Source: Pegea sp. RAD2-039 (lineage: Eukaryota > Chordata > Thaliacea > Salpida > Salpidae). Taken from it: 64,000 nucleotides of DNA. A program made the translations under genes and the position numbers. The notes beneath the pieces were generated by a model. That model searched no databases. It was not told the DNA's origin and saw only the letters and a program-made list of their open reading frames with translations. Numbering within the stretch: the first letter of the stretch is position 1; every line of letters begins with the position of its first letter. The stretch spans positions 992,001 to 1,056,000 of the forward strand of contig JAQGEQ010000270.1 of NCBI GenBank assembly GCA_034620365.1, written 5' to 3'. Positions 10,834-20,829 of this stretch are shown here, in pieces.

Positions 10834-13340
10834 CTAAACAAAAAGAAATAAAAAAAATATTATAAAAGAAAATATGCAAAAAATAGCTTTCTTTATTTAA
10901 ATTTCTACAATATGTTATTAGTCAGAATATATACAAAAACTCAAATATAGAATACAAAATATTTAAAGTATAACATAAATATTGAGAAAAATTATAATAA
11001 CAATGAGCAACAGTTGATCAGAATTAATACAAAAAAGCCTTACAATAAAAGCTTTAAAATACTACAAAAGTTAGATTAAGTGTTTATTTTTTTTAAATAC
11101 GATTTAATGTAAACGTGTATCTTAAAGTACACATTGTTGTAATATGACTAATTGCGCCTTAGTTAAAAACTTTATAGATAAGTCTGTTAAGTGTTTCAAC
11201 CATCTCAATATCGCTTAAGACTGTAAAAACATAATGGAGTTTAAACAAAAAAGACTGAAATATAACTAGTATTTTTGATTGAATCTACAGTGTACATTAT
11301 GAACGATTCTACAGTTAAGTAAAACAAAAACTTTTATAAAACCAATTTTGACATAATTCCATGCAACAATTTGTCGGAGAGTTAGAAACAGTTTTTAAAG
11401 TACGGTCAAGTTTGTTTAAAATTATTTGTATAAAACTTGAGTAATTTAGCGGAAATTACGTCTCTTAACTAAGATAAACTTGTATAAAAAAGTAATTTGT
11501 ATTTTTATAGAAGTAAATCAAACTTTGAATATACGTGTTTACTTAAAAATTGTTATATTCCTGATAAATATCGTAATTTTGTAACCATTTTTGATTTAGT
11601 GAGAATTTTAGAATCTGAAACTTATATATGATGGACATCAGAAAGTGATTTCTATTACCAGCAAATAAGAAAGCTTACTTTTTTGTTTAACAAGAAAACT
11701 TTTAATAACAAAATCGATTTGATCTAAAAAATCTCCCTAGTTAGTTAAAGTTTTTATTTAGCTTTATTTTGAATCTTTCTTTTATGACAATGTTGGTTAA
11801 ACATTATAATAATAAATGTCAAAATGTTTTAAAAGACATGCACTTGAACGATTAAGTTTATTCTGCTTTGTATATTGATTAATACCTAACTTGTACATTT
11901 ATCAATAATTTTGTTATATCACTTTATATTTACATTTGAAACTTTTGATTCGCTGCAACAAAGATTAAGGGGTAATGAATTAAACATTCTGTTATTACAA
12001 ATTAAATTATAATAATGATTAAAACTAAGGGACTTTCCATGTATTAGTTTATCAAAAAACTTAAACTAACCCTCAAAAGAATGTTTGGCAGTCATATGGT
12101 GCTATGTATGAGTTGAATTTGGGTATATTTGTAGTTGTTTCTGGCCAGAAGAAAAAACCAAAGAAATTTATTTTTTTACTATATATATTTTATATATATA
12201 TTTTGGATATTTATAAAATCTCGATTATTGCCACAAAATTGATAGATGTTCTTTTTAAAACAAAATCCTGAAACAACCGAACAAATGTGAAAATACATGA
12301 AAACATAAGCTCAGCACATAGATTCAAGCTGATAGAATAATTTTTATGAAAAACCTTCTCTCAGTGCTAAATGTATTTACTTAATCTAGTCATTAGTAGA
12401 GTTAAAATAAATAGAATAATCTCAATTTTTTGTAGGACATTAGTTTTTTACCCTTAGTCTATTAAAAGGGGTAACTTTTAAAGTGCATCGAGCTTATTTA
12501 AAAAGATTTTAATTTTTTAGTATGTAATTTATTGGGTGCAAGTTTTTATCTTTATCATCTTTGATCATCCTTCGTGTGTTTTTCTGAAGAACGAATATCA
12601 AACTAAATTTGATAAACCTAAATTGTAAAATAATGCTAAAAGTACTAAACTTTTAAAAGCTAAAAGATACATGTGAAACGGGTAAAAAGATTAAAATGAT
12701 AAGTGGCAAGTATAGATTTACTTCACTACGTTTTTTGTTCTTATTTTATCATCATTTTCAAGTCAATCAATTTTAATATTGTAATATACTGGCTTATTTA
12801 AATGTTAGTGTGTACTAGCTAGTTACAAAATATTTTACTACTTATAAGAATTTTACAAACTAAATTTTTGTCTTTATTATATATTTTTACTCTTGTTTTG
12901 TAAGTTATGTATAAAAAACTTCACATGTATCACTAGATATTATTTATTTGGCTCTATTTTTAGAAATGTTTTATTTGAGAAAAAATTGTACTTTTTACTT
13001 AACTTTTCATTTATATAACTTTTCAAAAGTCAGTTTAATTTTGAAAAACTGAATATAACTTGATCAGTGTACTTATTATCAAGGCTGGCAACACTTAAGA
13101 ACGATTTTAATCTATACTCATTTTATTAAAGCTTTAATCTAACTTTATTTTATTGGCTTTTCTCAAATACTTTTAGTTATAAATAAAAAAGTATTTGACA
13201 AGTTTTCTATGTTTTATAAAAAAAAAACTTCAAATTATTCTCACAATTATCCCAACAAGTTTTAATTGTTTCTCTCTTTAGTGACTAAGCTAACTCCTAC
13301 TTGTTTTGGTTGTTAAATAAATCTTCTTGAAACTAAAGAT
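10834..13340. other. 2.5 kb divergent intergenic region
   Basis: Separates minus-strand tafazzin from the plus-strand importin-alpha-like gene, so it should hold both promoters. It is strongly AT-rich, with many homopolymer runs and a short TA-rich run near 12180-12205. A ctctctttag acceptor-like site at about 13280 may be part of the downstream gene's leader. No reading frame or repeat supported. Confidence 0.5.
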
Positions 13341-14729
13341 ATGAATAATGAATCTAAAAAGAAGGTAACTGAGTACAAAAGTAATTGCAGCAGCTGCGAA
13401 AGCTTGCGGATCAAAACTAGAAGATTCTGTGAGAAGGAATCAAAGAATAATAGACTCGGAATATTCCTAAAAAATCGATCAATAACAGAAGTAAACTCTG
13501 ATACAGATTTGAAACTTGTTGAAGAAATTAAGAATGAAATGGAAAGCAGTGATAGCTCAGTTTGTTTAAAAGCTGTTCGAAAGCTAAAGTTGTTCTTACA
13601 AGAAAACAACTCTCTTACCGCACAAGATAGATTATCTGTGGTGACGTCACTAGTCACATATCTCAACCACGTGATCAACAAGGAACTTGATTACGAATCA
13701 GCTTCAGTTATTTGTCTCATTGAGCTGAATCATTCAGTCATGGCAATTTTACGAAACGCTTTTTGTTCATTAATCGATCTTTTTGCTTCTAAACACCTCG
13801 GCACACGCCACCAAGCGCTTAAAGCCCTGACTCGTTTAATAGCAGAAGACTCCGAAATACTGGACACCGTATGGACCAATAAGATACTTGGCTTTATGTT
13901 TGACTTCACAGACTCGATCATATCCGAAGACACATGTCTTCTTGCATCTAATTTGCTCTTCCATTTATGCCTCAAAAACTCCTCACGTCATTTCTTTGCG
14001 TTTGTCTTCCAACTTCTCGGCACCTTTTCCACCTTCTACAGTTGTTACAATCGACCAGTTACCATGATGATTGTCAAAACTGTCCTCCATGTCAGTAGAA
14101 AGATGATTGAAGCAGTGATCGAGTCTGAAATGGTTGATCATCTGATTCGATGGCTTAATCATCCTGATCATGACGTCACACTTGTATCAGTGACCATTTT
14201 CACCGAAATTTTTTCCGTGTCACATCGTAGGTCTCGGGAGATTCTATCTGATCTCTTGAGACACATTCCACATCTGATCAATCATCCTAACAAACCAATC
14301 GCTAGTCAAGCTTTACTGATGCTGTGCAATCTAACATCGACTCGCTGTCCATGTTTGCTGCAAATGCTGGTCTCGTCCGATCTGGTCAGATGTGCCCTTA
14401 ATCACTTTACCAGTCCTGACCGCGTCCTTCAAGTCAGAGTCTCTCAAGTTGTCAGCAACTTAGTGGTACGGAAAGATGCGCGATTTATCGAATATCTTCT
14501 TAAAAACCGAATCCTTGATTTCTTATCTAACTTGTTGGATTGTGAAGATCTTCAACTTCTTTCACTTCTTCTTTCTTCTTTAAACTCTATACTTGAAGTT
14601 AGATCCACAGAGCTACAAGATCAGCTTAATGATAAACTTGTAGCAAAGATGCAACGACTGAAGATGTCTGATTGTGATTTTATCTCGAAGACTTCTGATT
14701 TGATCTTAAGAAAATGTTTATCTTTTTGA
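13341..14729 (+). CDS. Divergent importin-alpha-like armadillo protein
   Basis: An intronless frame of 462 residues. The N-terminal ~50 residues have the basic spacing of an importin-beta-binding domain (KKKVTEYK, LRIKTRRF, then FLKNRS). An armadillo-like helical solenoid follows: EEIKNEMESSDSSVCLKAVR aligns with the first ARM repeat of karyopherin-alpha. Near the end, FIEYLLKNRILDFLSNLLDC and LSSLNSIL match the last ARM repeats, and DFISKTSDLILRK matches the C-terminal helix. The family's W-x3-N ladder, which grips classical NLS peptides, is almost wholly absent, so ordinary cargo binding is doubtful. The identification is by eye and rests on collinearity rather than strong identity. A degenerate retrocopy that stays open, or a lineage-specific importin, would both fit. 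Confidence 0.6.
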   Translation: MNNESKKKVTEYKSNCSSCESLRIKTRRFCEKESKNNRLGIFLKNRSITEVNSDTDLKLVEEIKNEMESSDSSVCLKAVRKLKLFLQENNSLTAQDRLSVVTSLVTYLNHVINKELDYESASVICLIELNHSVMAILRNAFCSLIDLFASKHLGTRHQALKALTRLIAEDSEILDTVWTNKILGFMFDFTDSIISEDTCLLASNLLFHLCLKNSSRHFFAFVFQLLGTFSTFYSCYNRPVTMMIVKTVLHVSRKMIEAVIESEMVDHLIRWLNHPDHDVTLVSVTIFTEIFSVSHRRSREILSDLLRHIPHLINHPNKPIASQALLMLCNLTSTRCPCLLQMLVSSDLVRCALNHFTSPDRVLQVRVSQVVSNLVVRKDARFIEYLLKNRILDFLSNLLDCEDLQLLSLLLSSLNSILEVRSTELQDQLNDKLVAKMQRLKMSDCDFISKTSDLILRKCLSF

Positions 14730-14972
14730 AACCCTCATGATCTTTCACTATTTTAAACTATTACTTTTTATTATAAACTTTCTTCTTAGTTAAATTAAAT
14801 TAGTTAAAATGATTAATTAATCAAACATTTTTATTTAAATCCCTTTACTATGTAAGAGAAGGGACTCTTTTAGTCAAAATGACAAAAATATTTTCGAAAT
14901 AATCAAATGGAAGCAGAAGAAGTAATCTTGAAGAAGTCATCTTGAAGTAGTCACTGTTGATGATCTTATCGG

Positions 14973-16559
14973 CTACGTCTGGAAAGGATCTTTCAAGTTT
15001 TTCCATTTTCCTTCCAAACTTGTCCCTTTCTTATCCAAGCAATGTACATCAATTGGAGCTTGTCGATAAAACTTTTGCAAAATCTTGCTGACTTCGGGTT
15101 TGCTAATTAAATCACGCAAAGATCTCGACGAAGGTGATCTGTATATTTTAAATCAATCTCACTGAAAAGTTTCAAAATGAAGACTAACTTGTGGAAGAAT
15201 CGTGAAAGAGCTTTAATAGAGTCTTCTGATACTGAACTTTTGCATACAGACAATTTGGTGGCTGGAAAATAGTGCAAGTAACCAACACACATCTCATCTT
15301 TGATTCCTAAACCTCCCAAAGTCGTCAGGTTCCTTCCAATCGTATCGTACAAACACGAAGTCACAATCACATCCCCCTATATACAAGATGTAAACACAAG
15401 TGATGCATAACATGAGTCTGACCGGTAAGATCTTCTTCCTCAGCGGATAAATCTTTTCATTCCATGTGGAGTAGTCTTCATCGCGTAAAATATCTTCTAA
15501 AAACGAGTCGTTTCTGTAAATCGAAATCCTCATCTTTCTACCGACAAGATGACTGTGTAGTTGCCCAAATAGTACATTAATTCCATCTTTAGGAAAGCCC
15601 TGGGTATAGAAAGCTCATCAAAACTAGTCGTCACCAGTTAAAGCTGCACCTTTGCTGTACATTTACTGGGGCAGAAACCATCCCACTGAAATGTAGTTTT
15701 TGGGGGAATACCCATCAATGAAGTGTATATAGTTCCAACTTCAACAATTCCAGCATCAAAACGACGAATTTTAGTTGTGTACCAGATTTTAAAACCAGAT
15801 TTGTCGACCTTTTTCGACACTAATCCAGGATTATTGTAATGAATCTCAAGTCGAAGAGAGATCTGTCGTTCTTTTGAAGAGTTTAGGAGCATCCCAACTT
15901 GATCTGGATACACAACTGCCTTTGAGGAGAAGATATATTTTCAAACAAATAAATAAAGTAAATTTTACAGATGCGCCTGATGCCCAAGTAGCTACAACTT
16001 GCTCACAGCTTGAATCTTTCTTGCATATTCCATCAAAATCTTGAATATCTTCTTTGTTACATAAAAACAGCTGCAAACAAATTTGAATAAAAAAAGGTTT
16101 TTAATTTATATATTTTCACAGAAAAAGTTTTTCGAAATAATTTCGTCACAAAATAATTTATGAGATTTGTACAACGAGGAAAAACTTACTTCCATATGAT
16201 GGACTAAATGTTTACTTTCGATGTCTGCATCATAACCAACTATATGAATCGGTTGATTGATGTGTTCGGGCAGTTTGTGGATAGAACACCAATAAGTTGT
16301 TTCAGTTGCCGGAATTACAGTTTCGCCCAAAATATGAAAATATCGATAACTATCTAAGATAGCGGGGTGCTTAAATGTTGTAGATTTTAGTAGAAATGAT
16401 GAAACAAAATCTTTGACTTCTATAAATGAAAATAATATGTAAAATAGAAATGAAAATTGAATAATAATATTTACCAGTTAGAGGCCAGTCCATTGTAAGG
16501 CAGTGTGTGTAGTGTAATCCGAAAAAAAGTAGAAAAACCAGTAATCTAATAGCTCTCAT
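14973..16559 (-). CDS. DBH/MOXD-like copper monooxygenase lacking DOMON
   Basis: Seven exons (16559-16475, 16419-16190, 16070-15969, 15919-15650, 15599-15423, 15376-15189, 15138-14973) join in phase to 405 residues. A signal peptide (residues 1-20, ending THC) is followed almost at once by the copper type II ascorbate-dependent monooxygenase core. The core has TETTYWCSIHKLPEH, the CuA ligands in LVHHME and EIHYNNP, the CuB ligands in QLHSHLVGR, and the methionine in DEMCVGYLHYFP. Dopamine beta-hydroxylase, tyramine beta-hydroxylase and MOXD1 normally carry a DOMON domain of roughly 150 residues before this core; none fits here. All but one intron are 46-55 nt, and the last 50 nt intron hides the conserved tail RQAPIDVHCLDKKG. 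The substrate is unknown; a secreted amine or peptide hydroxylase is likely. Confidence 0.88.
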
Positions 16560-18732
16560 TTTTATTTTTACAAAATAAGAAGTCTAATATTCTAAATCAT
16601 CTTTAATTAATGATCAATATAGTAAAAAAATTTAAAAACGCTTTGGTAGTTTATTGTAAAATATTAGATGAAAACTTTGGGGCTCTTATACTCGTCTCGT
16701 TTAGTAAGTTTTCTATTTACATTATGTCTAGAAATCTTTTTCATCTTTGCAAATTTTCTACTTGCAACAGTTTTAAAAGATTTGTTTACATTTGCTCTGC
16801 TTAAAGCTTCCAAAATATAGCTTAGAGTTATCCCACAAACTGTTGACTCACCAAGCGGGTTCTCAGGTGAGTTTTTTATTTTAATCTTTTTGTTACTCGG
16901 GGTTTATCCATCTTTTGATTTTTTAAATAACTAAAACTGTTTTGCTCAGTTGTAATTCTACTGAGTAGGTCAAACTGGTTTTGGGCTGTTTGAATATTTG
17001 TTATATAAAAACTCAAATTGATTTTTCTAGATGTAACTTAAAATTTTTGAAATCAGAATAATTTTAGCAAAGCTCACCGATTAATATTTAAAATTTGTAC
17101 AATTTTCAGCTTACGTAAAAAGCTCGATTTTAAATGTATTTTAACCCTTTTAGAGGTGTAGTCTATACAAGCAGAAAATTATTGATGATCTATCATGAAA
17201 ACAAAATAATCCAATGCAAAAACTGGAAGTATAAAAGATTAGGTTTAACAAAGTTTACCCCTATAAAATTTAAAGTTATATTTATAAGCATGAATAATTC
17301 ATATCGAAAGCTATAAAATAAAGTGATAGTTTACGTTTATACTTATTTTTATCAAACAGTATAATCTGAGTTAATTTTTGTTTAAACTTTATTGTTTTAC
17401 GCAAACAACGAAAGCAATTTGCTAAATCCAAAATTTAGATAATCTTTTATAAAACAAAAATAAATAGCTTTTCTAACAAATGTTATACATTTTTAAAGCA
17501 AAGATTATTATCGAACGTTGTATCATCGCATAGTAGTTGCTAGCAGTATCGAAGCCAAGCCTTGTACAAGCTCACGCCATTTCCTATAAATAATCAACAA
17601 CTTTCCCTTTTATTTAATCTCAACTAACAGGAAAGAAAGATAAACGAAAAGCTTACATAAGTCACTTCAACTAACATCTTTCTCATACTTTATATACATT
17701 TTTTGTAACGTTTTACATACGTCAAAAAAATACTTTTTTTATTTTAGATAAAAAATCGATACAACTTTGTACAGTAACAAGTTTTTATTGAACAAAAATA
17801 ATTGAATTATCGGTGGTTTATAAGTGACATTAATTTTGCTTGCTGATACAAAAACCTACAATTTTTTTTTGATATTTATCCAAAGACACTTATCCGGTTT
17901 TTGTGGAATGGTAAAAATATTTACTCAACCACAAGTATTTTCCTAAAACCGTCTCCTCCAGGAGATTTTAGGTCAAGTTGACCTAATCGTGATTCGGATG
18001 AAGATTTTCTTGGATAGAGAGCTTTTTGCTCCCACCTATCAGAAAATTCTATCAAACTTGATCTTGTAATTATTGAACATATTTGATTGTAAATTAATGA
18101 TAAGTTAAACCTAAAAGAATAAACTTCTACTTTTTTACTCTAATAAAGTTGGTAAATAAGGTTTTGGTAAATATGAAAACTGACGATTTTTTGTTAAAAG
18201 TTTCAACTTTCAGAATAAACTTAATTAAGAAATACAAATGAATTTGATATTTGATTAAAAATAAGTTGGTTCTAAAATAAAAACCTAAAAAAAAGTATCA
18301 TTTTACAAATCATTCATATCTACGCACACTGTGAATAATTTTCTCACATATCTATTGAGTTTAGTATTAGTTATCCAAAATACTGTTCTTTGAATATTTA
18401 AAATTCTGCTTCTATCATTAAATATTTCATATATTATTTTGGTTAAATTCCATCATTGAAAAATACAAGTGGTTTTTATGAGAAGATTTAATTCAAGTGG
18501 CTCCATACTTTACTTTTTGTTGGATATTATCGTTTACATGTTTAACAAAATATTTATAAGAAATTGATTCCTTAAAAAATTGTTTACTTTCAAACAAAAA
18601 TCTTTTTGTAAAAAAACTCTTTTTGCATGTGTTACAAAATTACTTGTAGCGTTGTCGTCAAAACTTTTATCCAAATTAAATTTAAAACAGTTTTGTAATG
18701 AAATAAATAAATATACATATACTCAAATTTGT
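16560..18732. other. Intergenic, AT-rich
   Basis: About 2.2 kb with no supportable gene. The plus-strand frames at 16610-16804 and 17134-17316 are compositionally like random AT-rich sequence and resemble nothing I know. Confidence 0.5.
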
Positions 18733-19324
18733 TTACATCACTTCCTGAGATGAAAAGCGCTTTATTTCATAAGAAGATTCGTCATCGATTGGAACAGAAG
18801 AAAAACCTCTTTTGCGGATAGAGTTTTGTATCATTCTGTCAGTACAAAATCGATAAATAGTTTTATTTAGCAAAAAAGGTACAACTGACGTCTTCAAAAT
18901 AATAAAATTTTTTAAATAACTTACTGAACAGACTAAAATTGTTAAGCATAAATGAAATAACTAACGGATCTAAGCTTGAGCTTGGAGTTCCATCTTTGAT
19001 TTCTAGTAATTTAATGTCATCAAATTCACTTATGATATTCATACAAGCACTACTCCTGTGCAGGTCACGTGACTTTTCTTTTTCTATTGTACACTGTTGA
19101 ATAAGTTGACAACTGTAATTTTATACTTTGATTATTTTTGGATATTTATATTTTCCTTAATCTTGTACAAATATTTTTGATGATATGGGACCTACTGGCA
19201 ATGATTGTCGTCTTCTTAAAGCTTCAGGATCTATACCTAATAGTGGGTCAGATTCAAAACCAGCATGACTTGCTCTTCTAGTTGTTTTCACTTTTGAAAA
19301 CAACACATGACGAGATTTATCCAT
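18733..19324 (-). CDS. Unidentified small protein, three exons
   Basis: Not recognised. Exons 19324-19169, 19093-18925 and 18884-18733 join in phase to 158 residues through introns of 75 and 40 nt. The predicted protein starts MDKSRHVLFSKVKTTRRASH, contains DPLLGIDPEALRRRQSLPVG, then the charged stretch CTIEKEKSRDLHRSSAC, a hydrophobic run (VISFMLNNFSLFIVPFLL), and ends KRFSSQEVM. Support: three exons with consistent phase, a strong gtaagt donor, codon-like composition unlike the flanks, and an acceptor-like tctttttag two bases before the ATG, as at other starts in this window. The 40 nt intron is short even for this genome. Alternative splice choices could change the C-terminal half. Confidence 0.45.
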
Positions 19325-20159
19325 TTCTAAAAAGATGATTTTATATTTCTAAATACTGTTTAAACTATTCATTTATTTTTCTAACTTTCTTTCCCATACA
19401 AAAATTTTTTTTATTCATTTAGTTTGTTCAGCTAAATTACAATCAGATAAGTTTATGAAATATGAGCTCAATTTGTTTATACTACAGAAAGCACTTAGAA
19501 TTGAAAAACTAGTTCAAAAAACTTACTTATAAAACAAAGTTTTGATTTATTTCTTAAATTTTTTTATAAAAGTCTTACTTATTACAAGATTATCAAAAAA
19601 ATATTATTTAAAAGTACAAGCTTTTAAAAATATCGTTGCATTATAAGTATTGTTACGAAACAATGGAGTCTCATGTTGCTGTTATTTTTTAACTAAATTT
19701 CTATCTTAAATTCAAATTAATTGTTTTAACTTTTTGCTCTATACTACTAACATCTATTTTTATTAACAACAAAGTTTAAATCCCAACAAACAAAACAACA
19801 ATTTCATAAAAAACCATTTACGTAATTTGACTCGTAAAAACTGTTCGGCTAACAAAACTAGTTCAAGAAAAACTAGTCATACAAACAGATCTTATGTTGG
19901 TGGTTAAAGGTGCTTAGGATTTATACATCTCTCCTTAGTACTTAGAAACGTTATTCCAAGTTTTTGATTGCAAAAATATATTCTATAAGTGTCAATGACA
20001 AACTGAAATACTATTTATAAATTTATTTAAAAATGGTAACTATCAAATTTCTGATTGAATTTCGTTTTTTTCTGATTGAACTAATTTCAAATCATTTATA
20101 AAATGGCTAGTTTACACAAAGTTTAAGTTTATTTTCGCATTTTCTCACAAATTATTAAA
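19325..20159. other. Intergenic with a fold-back repeat copy
   Basis: 835 bp between two minus-strand genes. It contains one copy of the dispersed repeat listed separately at 19835-19920; otherwise AT-rich with nothing supported. Confidence 0.45.
19835..19920 (+). repeat. Dispersed fold-back repeat, copy 1
   Basis: The stretch ending ttggtggttaaaggtgctta closely resembles one at 45157-45240 (ttggtggtcgagggtgctga), and both are preceded by a ctaacaaaac/ccaacaaaac segment. A third, inverted copy lies at 60560-60635. The family seems to be short and partly self-complementary. Origin unknown. Confidence 0.4.
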
Positions 20160-20483
20160 TTAATTTCTAGTTGAGCAGTTTTTCAAATCTTCAAAAAATC
20201 GAGCACAGTTCCTCAAGTCACCAACATTGTCATCTGCGCAATTTAAAAAGTCGTTTAGCTCTCTTCTACAAGGAGCGGTCGACCCTTCATTATTACCAAA
20301 CAACATTGTTGTTAGCGCATGACCTGCAACAATCCCTCCAGCCACACCAGCAGCAGTTGTAGCTACATTTTTAGCCATGTTGCTCTTAGGTGGGGGTGCT
20401 GGCGGTTTTTTTGGAGCAAACGACTGATTTGAGCTTGACCTGTTATTCACTCTTGACGAAGAGCTCCTTCTTCCGTTCTCCAT
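20160..20483 (-). CDS. CHCHD2/CHCHD10-like twin CX9C protein
   Basis: 107 residues from the second in-frame ATG (MENGRRSSSSR). A longer frame begins at 20510, but the family's basic Ser/Arg-rich start fits the internal methionine better. Next come a proline-rich stretch (APKKPPAPPPKS) and the glycine/alanine-rich segment ATTAAGVAGGIVAGHAL, almost identical to the human CHCHD2/10 hydrophobic region. Last is a CHCH domain with two CX9C motifs (PCRRELNDFLNC and NCARFFEDLKNC). These proteins enter the mitochondrial intermembrane space through the Mia40 disulfide relay, influence cristae and respiration, and CHCHD2 can also act in the nucleus. Intronless here. Confidence 0.92.
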   Translation of the reverse strand: MENGRRSSSSRVNNRSSSNQSFAPKKPPAPPPKSNMAKNVATTAAGVAGGIVAGHALTTMLFGNNEGSTAPCRRELNDFLNCADDNVGDLRNCARFFEDLKNCSTRN

Positions 20484-20829
20484 ACTTTGACAGTTTCTTG
20501 TCAATTTCAAATAAATATATCATAATTAGAAACATTTTTTTGACTTTATGACGTCAGCAGCAATTTGACAAATTGAAGTAATCAATAAAAAACTTCCAAT
20601 TAAATTCGATAAGCCAAATTAGCTAAATCCAAACCAACAGATTAAATTCTTTTTTCTAAGTTCACTCAACTTTCAAACTAATCTTTATAAATCATTCAAT
20701 ATTCAAGTAAATATAACTACAGTAAGTTTGAACAACATCATTTGAAGTATTTATTTGATGTGCAAATCTCGAAGTAGAACTAGAAGACAGCTTAGTAGCG
20801 ATTGGCTGATTACAAAGATCAAGTTTAGT
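20484..20829. other. Spacer between CHCHD2/10 and ASNS
   Basis: About 350 bp that should contain the CHCHD2/10 5' region and the asparagine synthetase 3' UTR (both on the minus strand). No further feature seen. Confidence 0.4.
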
